From contig NW_003107095.1 in NCBI RefSeq assembly GCF_000003605.2, forward strand, positions 97,577-147,699: a stretch of 50,123 nucleotides of DNA. The letters run 5' to 3'. How positions within the stretch are numbered: position 1 is the stretch's first letter; the number at the start of each line of letters is the position of its first letter. The DNA comes from Saccoglossus kowalevskii (Eukaryota; Hemichordata; Enteropneusta; Harrimaniidae). Shown one piece after another: positions 11,713 to 23,850 of the stretch. Made by a program: the position numbers and the translations under genes. The notes under the pieces are model-generated. The model saw only the letters and a program-made list of their open reading frames with translations, was not told the origin of the DNA and searched no databases.

Positions 11713-14700
11713 GTACATTGGGCTAATGATAATGCAAATAAAGTGATCAGTTGAACCAAAACTTGAATCTTGAAATTTGAACTCGAATCACTCAATTATA
11801 AGCCCAGAACTTTTGAAAATAATTTTCAAATTAAGAAGGAAACATCTGAATTTTTAAAGGGCATCATACCTTTGAGCCTTAGCAGATGCCAGCCCTGCCA
11901 TATAAATATTATTTTAACATCTCATTGTTGACCAGAATCTATGCCATAGTATGCTCCACACTAAAAGCATACTATATTTGTTTTACTAGAAACACACTCA
12001 TTATATAAATAGATGAGCCACGATTGGTGCTATTACACAATGTAACTAGGAAGTGAATTTGTAGTAGTTTTGTTGATTAATATGTGTGTGTGGTTATTGG
12101 TCAGCATTTTCCCAGCCTTTCTATGACTGACTTACATAACAATGGTAAATGCTAATCACCTTCATTGTATTCATAATTATGAACAGTATGCTCTATTGTG
12201 TTTACTCTATTAGCAGAAAATGCTATGACATAAATAACAGAGGTGTGCCTATTGTTAAAATAAGTCATATTTGAATGATCCAGTACATAATACATGCATT
12301 TTTTGTTCATATGTGTTTCTATTAGAGATGCACTTCTAATAATAATAGAGTAAATACGGTATTAATTGATTATCTAGAAATTAAGTAGTAGGGGAGCGGC
12401 CTCCTACTCTGTATTGCTCCGGGGAGAACCCTGACTGTTCATAGTCCTGTAACACAAAACAAAATTAACTTGTTCAGCTCAGTTGCAATTCTATTATAGA
12501 TGCGCGTCTAATGAAGCAAATGATGGCTCAGCCATGAATTGTGTATCAAACTCAAATGCCTGTGAGCGGGTATTCAGACATATTATCCTCTATTCAAACA
12601 TGTGGGTGAGTGAGAGATTATTAGATCAAGTAGTAAAAACAATATACATAGTGCATTCCAATTCCTAGCTTCATGTATATCCATGTACATGTATTAATGG
12701 AATCATTTTGTAGTATTTTGTTATATCAGAAGTGTTCATGGAAACATTTTTTTTATAATTAGTGATTCAGATGTTCCCTGAACATCACTAATTTGCTAGT
12801 GTTTTTTTTTTTTTTAAATGTCCAGACAAAAGGCCCGAGTGTTTTCAGTTAAATTTACTGTTTTGCTCCCAAAATATGACAAATAATTAGAAATGTCCCA
12901 TGATGCTAGTTGCCAGTATGACAAAAAATGTAATTTTGAGATAACTGATTCCATGTTAAGTATAATGGAGAAACAAGTTCAATATCAACACAATGAGAGA
13001 GTCTGTCGAAAGTACGATCATTTATTTAAATATATTCTCAGAACACGAATTCACAACCCACGAAAATGTTACATAATTATTATAAAATTTAGAGAATAAT
13101 GAACAGCTGTGTGATTATGCAAAATTTAAATGAAATTTGTTAAAGGATTTAAAATGCCATCCACCAAAAGCACATATTCACACTTTTTTTATATATCGCA
13201 TAAGACCCATGGAACTGAGTGAATTGGGACAGCAGCAAGGAGTTGGCTTGTTAGAAATAGCTCCGTTTATGAAACAACTTTAAAAGTAGGGCAACAGCTG
13301 GGTGGCCTCCTCGGCAATCCAAAATGCTTTTACTTGAAAGAAGAAAGTTTCTATTTGCATACTGTAAGGAGGCCGGCATTTAAAATGAGAGCAACAGTAA
13401 TAAGTGGTTCTGTTGAACAACGAACGCTAGCGATGAAATCAACATTTGATGTAAGCAGTGTCTGCTGAAGAATGAATTTCTTGTTAACCTGAAACCAGTC
13501 GTGTCATTGGTTCAGTCACTTATACATGTGTGAACCTTTGTTCAGTATGGGTTGTTTCTGACGATAGTGAATTTTAGCCATTATGCCTTTGACAGCACTA
13601 TGTATAATAGGAAGTGGCAATTTGGTTTATCGCATGTTCCCCCGCTACAGTAGCATTGAAAAGTACGCTAAACAATGAAGAAAATGTACAATACTGTATA
13701 TCTATTTATCAATGCTTGCCAGACACTAAGGGGTGTTTTTAGTGGGTACCGGTACACATGGTAAGACCCTGTCTCAAGATGACATAAAGTCTCAGCAGTA
13801 AAACTAAAATCAATGGGGTCAGAAGTTCTACTGTTATTTCAGTTCCTACAATGGTTTAACTGATGGATAGATTTTATGGAGCATGCAGAAAGCACAGCGT
13901 GCATAAGGAGCATTTAACACCTCCTTGAGAATTGCAACTGCTGTGGCACGCTGAGCAACGATGAATTACAAACTTTGCCTTCGCAATAATAATGACTGAA
14001 TCATTAATTTTTTTTTCAATCATAAACACAACAAAAATGCTTTCATCACACCAACAATTATGGTGCAAAATTATTATTTTTATTTTGTTTCTGACCGAAG
14101 AAATTGAATTTTTAAACAGATTAGACTGCTTCACATTCTGAACAACAGTTGGCCACACCAGCATTGAAAGATATCAATTGAGAACGGAAGTCCTCAACTG
14201 AGTGACCTATATCTTGCCCTTTGTGTTAGGGATTCTTTAAACATTGATTCGACAGGGTTTATTGATGAGCTGACCAAATTAGGCTTAGGAGTTATCCAAA
14301 CTTAATAAACAAATAAGTCTGCAACACAGGGAAATAATTTTCGACAGGTTATACGAACACAATAATTTGTACTTTCATTCCGAGAGAATGTAGTATTCAA
14401 TGGGTCAAGTGAGGTCAAACCACAACGTACACATCGGGTATAATCCAATCACTGGCGGCCAGCAACAGACATGCCGCACACCAAATCCATACTAAATAGA
14501 CGAGGATACTGTTACATTACAGAAAATATTTCTATTCCCAGCACCAATCAAGAATAGAGTTTGCTCGTAAGATTTCAAAAAAATAGCTCATACATGACAT
14601 GTAAGAATGGTACTTAAATAAAACTTGTATAGGTTTCATTCTACGGTAAGAGAATACATGTGAATCAAATGCTCCGGTACATTTCAAATGGACAGATTCT

Positions 14701-15676
14701 CTGTCTTGATAGTTGACATCATGAACCCTCATTATTAATTACTGTATTAATAGTATTAAAGAGAACATAAAAAATTAAATGGGTTTCTCAATTGCCTTTT
14801 CAGAAATAGGAGGTAAGGGGCTGACCAATATTAACCGGGAGGGGGGGGGGTTAAAAAACTGAGCAAATTGTTTTTCCCTTCACTTAGTTTAGTTTAGAGA
14901 AGGGATTGATGTTCCATTGAAAAAGTATACTTACTTTCCACTACCAAACGAGTACTAATTAAAACAGAAATTTTTTTTCTGCTAATTTCCATATACTTTT
15001 TTTTTTCAAATTTCCTCTCTGAGCAACTCCCCCTCAATTGCTTCTGATGACCAGCCCTTTACCTCAAAATAAGCTATGAAATTGAAGCTTCCACTAAAAC
15101 AAATCATGACACAACCAGTGCCTTCCCTGTAATGACTATGACTGCCTTCTAAGTAAGGTTAGATGCATGCCTGCCAGTCACAGTGGGATATTACAAACAT
15201 AAAACTTGGCACCATCCCAACCCCTCACCCCCACCCCCCCAAACATACACCACGAATGAAAAACATTACAATTTACCTGCATGAACACATTATTGCTGTT
15301 TCGATACACTTGCGTGGATTATAAAGGCAGAACCATTGACGGTATTATCAGCCTTTTGATAGAGACAAGGTCACCGAGGACACTTAGCTGAAACAACATT
15401 ACACTGTAATTTGCCGATCACTTCGAATTTTCATACAGCAAGGTAATAGGCCTTGGATTTTGATAACTTCAAGGACAGAGCACAGACTTTACTGCATTGA
15501 CAATGTATGCATAAGACTGTACTTATATCAAATTAAAGAGCACGTATAGACCATAGATTTCCTGGAATTGCATGCTTGGAATGTCAAATACTCCTTTTAC
15601 TATATCGCTGTCTCGTCTTGTTTATTTCAGACACCAATGAGGGCAACACATTTGGAAAAAGATATGATAGGTAATA
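11713..15676. other. Intronic sequence without recognised genes
   Basis: AT-rich with G and C homopolymer patches (14840, 15228). A higher-complexity stretch at about 13290-13460 (GGAGGCCGGCATTTAAAATG, with an octamer-like ATTTGCAT) may be conserved. The minus-strand open frame 13874-14164 has no recognisable domain. Confidence 0.55.
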
Positions 15677-15910
15677 TTAACCTATTCACCACCAGACTTC
15701 CTTGCCCTTACTTTTTTCTTATATTCTTCAATATTTCTGCAAATGAACCCTAATTTTGGAGCCGACAGACAAAATTTGAGTCAAATTTTAGTTATTACTC
15801 AAAAAATTTGGCTATTTTTGTCCCAATCTTCTGAAGGAAAGTGCAGACTATTGACAGGACTATTTTGTAAATTTGTGATGAAAAGAGGGACCTGGTGGTG
15901 AAAAGGTTAA
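15677..15910. mobile_element. TTAA-type (piggyBac-like) MITE, copy 2
   Basis: 234 bp bounded by TTAA on both sides. The termini TTAACCTATTCACCACCAG and CTGGTGGTGAAAAGGTTAA are inverted repeats. TTAA target duplication and CC-starting TIRs fit piggyBac-derived MITEs; no transposase is present. An open frame 15568-15753 overlaps the left end and is not convincing. Confidence 0.82.
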
Positions 15911-16358
15911 ATGAGAGCACAATAATAAAAAAATAATCCTGCAAAAATACCCTGTTCAATTTTTAATACAATTATTTATCCCAAGATGCTTTGTAATGTG
16001 GGGTCAAAGTTCAAACAGCAACTCTGAGAGATATGAATGAATGAATGCATGAGAATTAACATGTACATACCAGTGTCTATCATCCATGCTTAAAAATTTT
16101 TCTTCTAATATTTTTGTCACTTTTGCAAGTTTGTCAATTTCGTGTATGATGAGAAAATAATATTATTTTTTGGCAACTTCCTAAAATTAATTAATCTGTA
16201 TAACATTCCTTATTTTTTCGAAAATCTTGATCAGAAAATAAGTTCAGGTGCAATATATGACAGAGATTGCTAAAACACATTAGTCTGAAATTTTGCAAGA
16301 TATTCCTTGCGACTATTTGAAGGTCTGAAGAAAAAAGATGGGGTATTGGCAAAATAGT

Positions 16359-16386
16359 GAATGAATGAATGAATGAATGAATGAAT
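16359..16386 (+). repeat. (GAAT)n microsatellite
   Basis: About seven perfect GAAT repeats. A shorter run occurs at about 16034. Confidence 0.95.
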
Positions 16387-16404
16387 TGCATGTACATTAC
16401 GTCC

Positions 16405-16560
16405 ACTTTTCAATTCAAAATGGCTGACAGACTAAACACATGTAGTGAGACAATGTCATTGTTTCCTTGAAAACATGTTCGGAAACCCACACTGTTTATT
16501 TGTAATTTATTTAATGGAACATTTAAAAAATAAAAATTTGTAGTGTTTTTAAATTTTTCA
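16405..16560. repeat. Interspersed repeat family E, copy 1
   Basis: Contains CAATTCAAAATGGCTGACAG followed about 40 bases later by ATGTCATTGTTTCCTTGAAA and ACATGTTCGG. The same order of words occurs at 37.73 and 38.09 kb. Confidence 0.5.
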
Positions 16561-17704
16561 TATTTTCAATCATTATCTTTAAATCAAAATGGGCGACTTT
16601 TCTGTCGCATATTACAGGCCCAGAAAAAAAAAAAACTTTGAAAATGTACACACAGCAAACAAACTATGACAGCTAATTAATCTTGCAAGATTATCTATGT
16701 GTTGATAGTATTAATTAACATTTTATAACCTAATTAGTTTTAAAGGTAATTAACAAATCATGAACCAAAATGTTAATGGACTTTTTTTTCGTAGTAAATT
16801 ACACACTCATTTCCTCAGCCAACCAATTTAGCATCAATATTTTTCGTAATTTGTTATTTAAGTGCCTGGCATTTTTTTCATATATTTTTTTTTTTAATCT
16901 TTGTCATGAAAGTGCTTTGTGTTTTTTCTTTTTCAGTAGCAGAAACAAGTTTTATAGCAGGTGCTCTTAACACCAATAGACAGGAAGTCGGACTATAATT
17001 CATTACCCACCATTCCTTGCAAAAATGACTAAAACTTGATTGAGTAAGCGGAACTCAACTTAATGTTTCTGTAATCGCCTTCCTTAGTGAATTTAGTTCA
17101 ATTTAATTTTGTTGCTCCCAGAGTACATGAAGAGTGGCTGATATGTAACCATCATCACTCACAATGTTGGAAACTCCAGTAGAATGGGCATCGTGTGTAA
17201 AATATGTACAACTTATGAATCAAAAACAGACTGTTAGCCTACTAACGGCCATGCGCAGATTATACAGAAATTCTTGAAAAGCATTCTCCTGCGATGATGC
17301 CTCAAGCAGAGGCCAAAATATATTTCCATTTTCAAAAAATTGGAGCTTTGGTAATCTCTGAAAAACAAACAAAAGTACTGCACTGTAGTAGCAGATGGGT
17401 TGATGACCTCTGTACCATAGGTGCATATGATAATAGGAACACCTGCCTAACACTTGCATAAAACACCTCTCATGTGTCAGCACCACAAGAGGTCAGCATC
17501 GCCTTCTAGTATGTAGACAGGTGCTCAACATTCTTATCATAGTCTGTACTTTTCTCTGGCAAGGAAAGCTACTTGTAACCATAAATGTGTAGAATAAAAT
17601 AATTTATAAATTTTATGCCAGAAAAAGAGAGTCAAGTATGTGTATCTTTTCTATTTCCAGACAAACATCAACTTGTTATCATGAAACATTTACCACCATC
17701 GCAA

Positions 17705-18358
17705 CAAACCTAGGTGGTACAGGTGATATAACCATTAACCTATGTGGCACAGGCAAATTAACCATGAAACTAGGTGGCTAAGGTAAGCTAACCATTTAAC
17801 ACAGGTGGTATAGGAAAATTAACCATTAACCTAGGCGGCACTGGTAAGATAATCATTAACCTAGGTGGAACTGGTAAGATAACCATTAACCTAGGTGGCA
17901 CTGGTAAGATAACCATTAATCTAGGCGGCACTGGTAAGATAACCAATAACTTAGGTGGCACTGGTAAGATAACCATTATCCTGGGCAGCACAGGTAGGCT
18001 AACCATTAACCTAGGTAACACAGGTGAGGTAACCATTAACCTACATGTAGGTGACACAGGTAAGGTAACCATTAACCTAGGTGGTACAGGTTAAAGTAAC
18101 TATTAACCTAGGTGGCACAGGTAAGGTAGCCATTAACCTTGGTGGTGTAAGGTGACTTGGCTTGGCATAGGTAAGGTAACCATCAACCAAGATAGCGCAG
18201 GTAAACATTAAACAAGGTGGCACAGGCAAATTAACCATTAACTTAGGTGGCACTGGTAAGAAAATCAATAACCTAGGTAGCACATGTAGACTAACCATTA
18301 ACCTAGGTGGTACAGGCAAGTTAACTACCTAAAAGATACAACAAGTTAACCATTAAGT
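17705..18358 (+). repeat. 30 bp minisatellite (about 21 units)
   Basis: Tandem units containing AACCATTAACCTAGGTGGCA then CAGGTAAGGT, period about 30 bp, with diverged members at both edges. Because the period is a multiple of three, the minus strand gives two open frames (17788-18072 and 18077-18319) reading a Pro-rich decapeptide like VPPRLMVILP. I attribute these to the repeat and not to a gene. Confidence 0.93.
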
Positions 18359-18855
18359 GGAAATTAGTTTTTGCTTTACGCAAGCCTAAACAATGTAATT
18401 TGAGGTTGGCAATGTAACTACTTACCCATTCACTAAAACTGTGTTAAAATGATAAAGGACAACATAAAAAAAAATTAAATATTGACAATGCTAGAAATAA
18501 TCAAATGTAAAAGGTTAAAGATACAAGAAAATTACTTCATTCCGGTGGCAATAAATATGAATGTGCTGATCTAATAAAAGAACTTATCAAATATTATATA
18601 CTGCAAGCGGTAAATGTCATAACATTTTGTTAATAAGTTCCTAAGTATGAATATTAAAGTATTCATGTATTGCTTTTACAATGACTCTACACACAATGGG
18701 TATATGGTTCTTAAAGAGACGAATGCAATTGCCATTGAATAATTTACAGTTTACATGCAGGATTGACATATTTTTGGTCATAATGATTTTTAATTTGGTT
18801 TATGCTCTGATATTTTTTATCTTGGATAGTGACGATATTTTTTTACCACAATTAT

Positions 18856-19777
18856 TAACAAGCAGCCTGTCGGCTGAGATAGCTCCGCTGTTAGCAATGC
18901 ACATGGCAATTAAAGAACAGAAGATATCATTAGAAAATGAACAAATCTGAGAGAGGTCCACATGTAGTACCTATATGTATAATATATCAAAGCAATTGGA
19001 CTTGCGGTTATCAACAAGAAGTCGAAAATATCACTTTTTACCAAAAATTACAAAAATATTCATCAAAATTAGAGAATTAAAGATATCATCATGNNNNNNN
19101 NNNNNNNNNNNNNNNNNNNNNNNNNNNNNNNNNNNNNNNNNNNNNNNNNNNNNNNNNNNNNNNNNNNNNNNNNNNNNNNNNNNNNNNNNNNNNNNNNNNN
19201 NNNNNNNNNNNNNNNNNNNNNNNNNNNNNNNNNNNNNNNNNNNNNNNNNNNNNNNNNNNNNNNNNNNNNNNNNNNNNNNNNNNNNNNNNNNNNNNNNNNN
19301 NNNNNNNNNNNNNNNNNNNNNNNNNNNNNNNNNNNNNNNNNNNNNNNNNNNNNNNNNNNNNNNNNNNNNNNNNNNNNNNNNNNNNNNNNNNNNNNNNNNN
19401 NNNNNNNNNNNNNNNNNNNNNNNNNNNNNNNNNNNNNNNNNNNNNNNNNNNNNNNNNNNNNNNNNNNNNNNNNNNNNNNNNNNNNNNNNNNNNNNNNNNN
19501 NNNNNNNNNNNNNNNNNTTACAAGAAGTTGAAAATATCACTTTTTACTAAAAATGACAAAAATATTCACCAAAATTAGAGAATTAAAGATATCATCATGA
19601 AATGAACAAATCTGAGAGAGGTCTACCCAAGGTACATATACACCAAGTATCAAAGCATTCAGGCTTGTAGTTTTCAAGAAGAAGTCGAAAAAGTAAAACA
19701 TTGACACGGACGATGACGGACGACGGACAATCACTCATATGATAAGCTCCGCTCGACAAAGTCGACAGCGGAGCTAA
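18856..19777 (+). mobile_element. Helentron/pearl-like non-autonomous element, copy 1 (contains assembly gap)
   Basis: Shares its 5' end (CAAGCAGCCTGTCGGCTGAG, then AGCTCCGCTGT at 18881), internal repeats and 3' end with the copy at 29.56-30.28 kb. Internal tandem units of roughly 150 bp begin ACAAATCTGAGAGAGGTC (18941 and 19605 visible, others inside the N run). The 3' part has a GACGATGACGGACGACGG microsatellite, then a hairpin (19745-19775; arms AGCTCCGCTCGAC and GTCG-AC-AGCGGAGCT). A 5' subterminal sequence inverted relative to a 3' hairpin, internal tandem repeats and an ACGG-type microsatellite match pearl/HINE elements of marine invertebrates; this assignment is inference. No Rep/helicase is encoded. 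Confidence 0.7.
19094..19517. other. Assembly gap (424 N)
   Basis: Unresolved bases lie within the internal tandem units of the first Helentron-like copy, consistent with collapse or misassembly at a repeat. Open frames running across the N run are artefacts. The true gap length is not known from the sequence. Confidence 0.99.
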
Positions 19778-19792
19778 TAAATTGTTCAAACT

Positions 19793-19945
19793 CAGGTAGT
19801 GATATTTTTATTCTAGGTAGAAATATCTTTTTACTCCCAGGTATTGATGAATTGTTTAACTCTAGGTAGTGATATTTTTTACCCAAGTTAGTGATACTTT
19901 TTACCCTTGGTGATAAAATATTTTTTATCTTGGTTAAACTATTTA
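19793..19945 (+). repeat. Short degenerate tandem repeat
   Basis: Loosely repeated CTAGGTAGTGATATTTTTTAC units (about 25-50 bp spacing) directly after the Helentron-like element. Too diverged for a firm period. Confidence 0.5.
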
Positions 19946-22182
19946 TTATTTGGCAGCAACCAAGCCAGTGCTAATCATTTCATCCACAGCAATCTTCAAT
20001 GCTTAAGATCATGATTTTTTTTTTCATCCACTATACGGTACGTACAATGTCATCAGTCAAATTATAAAGTATCATTGCTGATAATATATTGGTACACAAG
20101 AGAAAAAGCCAATCATTAACAGCTGAACTGAAACTTTACCCAGCATTAGACAGGAATAATCTCCAGTTATTTTAGCAATCACTGAAATAATTAGTATGAA
20201 ATAATAAAAAAAAAAAAAATTTCTTACATAAACACAGCAAAAAAAAAGCAACCAACATTATAAATATCCCAAAGTCTTTTCACAGCAATTCTCAGTAAAC
20301 AGTTTCAGAGAAGCAGGTCAAAGTGTTCTATATTGCATGCAAGCACTATTACCCACTCAGGTAGGTTTAGCACTAAGTCTCGTTAACCCACAAACAATGA
20401 TCCATTGGTTCAGATACCATGAAAATTTACGACATGGCTGGTGTGAGGTGGTCCACAGAGTGTGATAAGAACACCATTTCCAATTGGTTGAGCCTCACCA
20501 TGTGACCATGACAATTTACCACTCAGCTCATACAAGTATCATCAATGTTTTTTTTATTATTGGTTAGAATTGACTCTATAATCAATCATGTAGTTATATA
20601 AATGTAGGCGTTTTGTGGCCACTCTGACTATGATCAACAAATTCAATTGGACACCTTGCCGCAGTAATAATTTATTCAAACCAAAAGATCTTAGAAGAAA
20701 TGGAACACTGTCTCATGACGGTCAAGCAGTAACAAAGACTTAGACGCAGTAATTGATGATTTGTCCCACATTATTAATCAAACGGGCCATCTAGAATTTC
20801 CAAAACCCACGTTGATATATTTCGAGGGTTTTCACGTGAGACGATTGAAGGTGTAATTGGCACAAATACAACCTATCTAATATAGGTTATTAGACTAGGT
20901 TTAATGGTGTGGAGGAAAAAGCTAGTCCCTACACAAATGTTCATTATACTTATCTGAGAAAGGAGCTAGTCAGTGTCATTGTACCTCATACATAAATAAT
21001 ATGACCCATCTGACATTGCATGATTAAGTGACCGGCACAATGCTTACTGCCAAAAAGTCAAGGCTTCAATTACGCACAGGAATGACAAGTGCAATCTTTC
21101 CATGATGGATACACACTTTTAATATTATATAATATGCCAAGAATAAAAAGTTACATGTACATTGGCACATGCTTTAAAAACCTTCATTATATTCATGATT
21201 TTCAAAAAAATAAACAATTATTCTATAAATTTTCTGCAAATTTCGGTCAAAAACTGTAGTTGATGAGAAATTATGTCCATGTGGTTCAAAATTAACAAAA
21301 GAAATGACATAAAAATACATAAAAATGTGCAAAAACATCAATTTTGATAGAAATAATTATGGCATGTAATTACAGAATCTTTAAGGTCAAGAAAGGCACA
21401 GAAAAGACCGCACTTTGACAGTCATGAAATAGCAATTAAAGAGACAGAAAATTTATTAGTCATTTGGGAAAAGTAAAATAAACAACAGTAAAACAGTAGA
21501 AATTATGATTTATGAAAATGCTTCTTGAGAAGAAAAAATGTGCAGGGGGAATGTTTAACAAAGGTTAGGTTACTCTAATTAGTTCTTTTAGGCACTTTTA
21601 GAGAAAATTTCACTTTATTGGTTTGTGGGGGAGAAAGCGTGGGCTGAGAGTAAAATATAGCAACAATAGATTTTACTAATATTATGAATATTGTTGGTGA
21701 ATTAGTTATGAGCAAGCAATGCTGTAGGTGATAAGTGAGAGAAGTCAAACTTTAATACTAAAATTTACAAATTGACAATGCACTACAATGAAAATAAGAT
21801 TCTAATTAAAATGCAAAAATTCTAACCTTATTGATTCATAAAAATGTAAACGAAGGGACGTTCACGCATCAAAGACCAATTTTAAAAGTTTAATTTATTT
21901 TCATAAAAATTCTAGTTTGATGGAAATTATGGTGATGTATTTTGACAGTTATGGATAAAACAGGCATCCTCTTGTCGATCTGAGTTATATTTCCTGACAA
22001 TCAAAACAAGAAATCGCTAGAGGGAAGAGTTTAGTTTAAGTTAGTTATATTTCTGCCATCCTTACTCTTATTGACCTGGATGTCGTCATATTGAGTTGAT
22101 TATTCGGATGTTGCTGCCATTGTTGGTGATTAAATGATGGTGATGGCTGTGGTGCACATCAGACATTCATGTTACTAGTAAA
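19946..22182. other. Intronic sequence without recognised genes
   Basis: AT-rich. A more complex stretch at about 20640-20870 (TTGATGATTTGTCCCAC, TTAATCAAACGGGCCATC, TTTTCACGTGAGACG with an E-box) could be a conserved element. No gene seen. Confidence 0.55.
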
Positions 22183-22968
22183 TGCCAAGGTCACTGTAGT
22201 ATTCAGATGGTGTCATTGATGGATGTTGAGGTCACTGCAGTATTCAGATGATGTCATTGGTAGATGTTGAGATCACTGCAGTATTCAGATGGTGTCATTG
22301 ATGGATGTTGAGGTCATTGCAGTATTCAGATGATGTCATTGGTGGATGATGAGGTCACTGAAGTATTCAGATGATGTCATTTATAGTGGATGTTGAGGTC
22401 ATCACAGTTTTTAGCTGATGTTATTGATGGATATTGAGGTCACTGTAGTATTCAGATGATATCATTGGTAGATGTTGAGGTCACTACAGTATTCAGATGA
22501 TATCATTGGTAGATGTTGAGATCACTGCAGTATTCAGATGGTGTCATTGATGGATGTTGAGGTCATTGCAGTATTCAGATGATGTCATTGCAGTATTCAG
22601 ATGATGTCATTGGTGGACGATGAGGTCACTGCAGTATTCAGATGATGTCATTGGTGGATGATGAGGTCAATGCAGTATTCAGATGATGTCATTAGTGGAT
22701 GTTGAGGTCATTACAGTTTTTAGCTGATGTTATTGATGGATATTGAGGTCACTGTAGTATTCAGATGATGTCATTGGTGGATGTTGAGGTCACTGCAGTA
22801 TTCAGATGATATCATTGGTGGATGTTGAGATCACTGCAGTATTCAGATGGTGTCATTGATGGATGTTGAGGTCATTGCAGTATTCAGATGATGTCATTGG
22901 TGGATGATGAGGTCACTGCAGTATTCAGATGATGTCATTAGTGGATGTTGAGGTCACTGTAGCATTCA
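22183..22968 (+). repeat. 41 bp minisatellite (about 19 units)
   Basis: Tandem units reading GTATTCAGATGATGTCATTG, then GTGGATGTTGAGGTCACTGCA, period 41 bp. Recurrent variants (GATGGTGTC, GATGATATC, ATTACAGTTTTTAGCTGATG) return in the same order, which indicates higher-order duplication. The array ends a few bases before a truncated TTAA MITE. Confidence 0.94.
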
Positions 22969-22975
22969 TTTGATT

Positions 22976-23094
22976 CACTTCTCAGTTTTTACGAAAACAA
23001 TTTGGCTATTTTTGTCTCTATCTTCTATAGGAATTGCAGACTATAAACGGGACTATTTTGTGATGAAAAGAGGGAACTGTTCGTAAAAGGTTAA
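22976..23094. mobile_element. TTAA-type MITE, truncated copy 4
   Basis: Only the right half remains (TTTGGCTATTTTTGTC, TTGCAGACTATAAACGGGAC, ending GTAAAAGGTTAA at 23094). Its left side is replaced by the end of the 41 bp minisatellite. Confidence 0.7.
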
Positions 23095-23367
23095 GCCAGA
23101 GACGATCAGCTTTGTGATTATACAGAGGAAGTCAAAGTCTTTGAAGCAACTGGATTAGAGTGATTTCCAGGAGCATTTAGTGTTATTTGTCATGTTCAAA
23201 ATCACCCTAGTTGTATTTCACACACACTGGATTAAAATACTTACTAATGAGTTATAGTTAGGATTATCAGGATTAGCTCACTCGCATGACTGAGCCAGAA
23301 ATAGCAATACACTGTAACACAAACTGAAATACTAGCTGGTAGGAATGAAAGAAAAGTTCAATACCAA

Positions 23368-23667
23368 TTAGTAAAAGTGAGCTATGCCTTTCAGGACCCA
23401 TACAGAGAATGCAATGCCAAGTATAAACATATCAACACGCTGCTGGAAGATATACCCCTCAGAAAAAACAGCATGAGCGAGGCTAGATGAACCATTTACC
23501 CTCCCTCCAGTCAAGCATTTATAATGGAGTACAGCTACAAAACAAAGAAAGGCAGTCAACACAATCCAACCACTAAAACGTATCAAATTCCAAGAAGACT
23601 GCATTTGGATGATGTTTCTAACCAAAGGTACATTTTTGACATTTTTTTGAACTCGTATTTCCCCCAC
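23368..23667 (-). other. Unrecognised 99-codon open frame, probably chance
   Basis: Minus-strand reading frame with two hydrophobic stretches (GWIVLTAFLCFVAVLHY and VDMFILGIAFSVWVL) that could be membrane segments. It is somewhat less AT-rich than its flanks. No domain was recognised, no convincing splice sites frame it, and it lies within the liprin intron on the same strand. Confidence 0.15.
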
Positions 23668-23826
23668 TGATCTAAATATTTCTCATAAAATATAAAACCA
23701 AATAATGAAGAACTGAAAAAATTGCAGCAATTTGTGAAATACACTTCACCATATGATAAAAGTATGTATTATCACTTGACATATTTTATCGGCACCTACT
23801 TTGTATGCTACTTGAAGCATGAACTT

Positions 23827-23850
23827 TGACCTAAGGTCACAAAGAGGTCA
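23827..23850. promoter_or_regulatory. Composite nuclear-receptor-like site (everted repeat plus DR5)
   Basis: TGACCT-A-AGGTCA (23827-23839) is followed by AGGTCA-CAAAG-AGGTCA (23834-23850). The latter is an exact direct repeat with a 5 bp spacer, the classic RAR/RXR arrangement. Function is inference. Confidence 0.35.

Larger units (their letters stand above)
15911..17704. other. Intronic sequence between MITE and 30 bp array
   Basis: Holds the GAAT microsatellite and repeat family E copy 1. Minus-strand open frame 17220-17486 (88 codons) is unrecognised and probably chance. Confidence 0.55.

Noticed and set aside
12399-12425. Hairpin AGTAGG...CCTACT as another micro-transposon
   Set aside because: Short imperfect stem and no flanking duplication.
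17788-18319. Pro-rich decapeptide repeat protein on the minus strand (VPPRLMVILP)
   Set aside because: Produced by a 30 bp minisatellite whose period is a multiple of three; the frame is broken by stops and unit indels and has no gene context.
18975-19550. Long open frames across the N run
   Set aside because: Unknown bases translate as X; only repeat-derived codons flank the gap.
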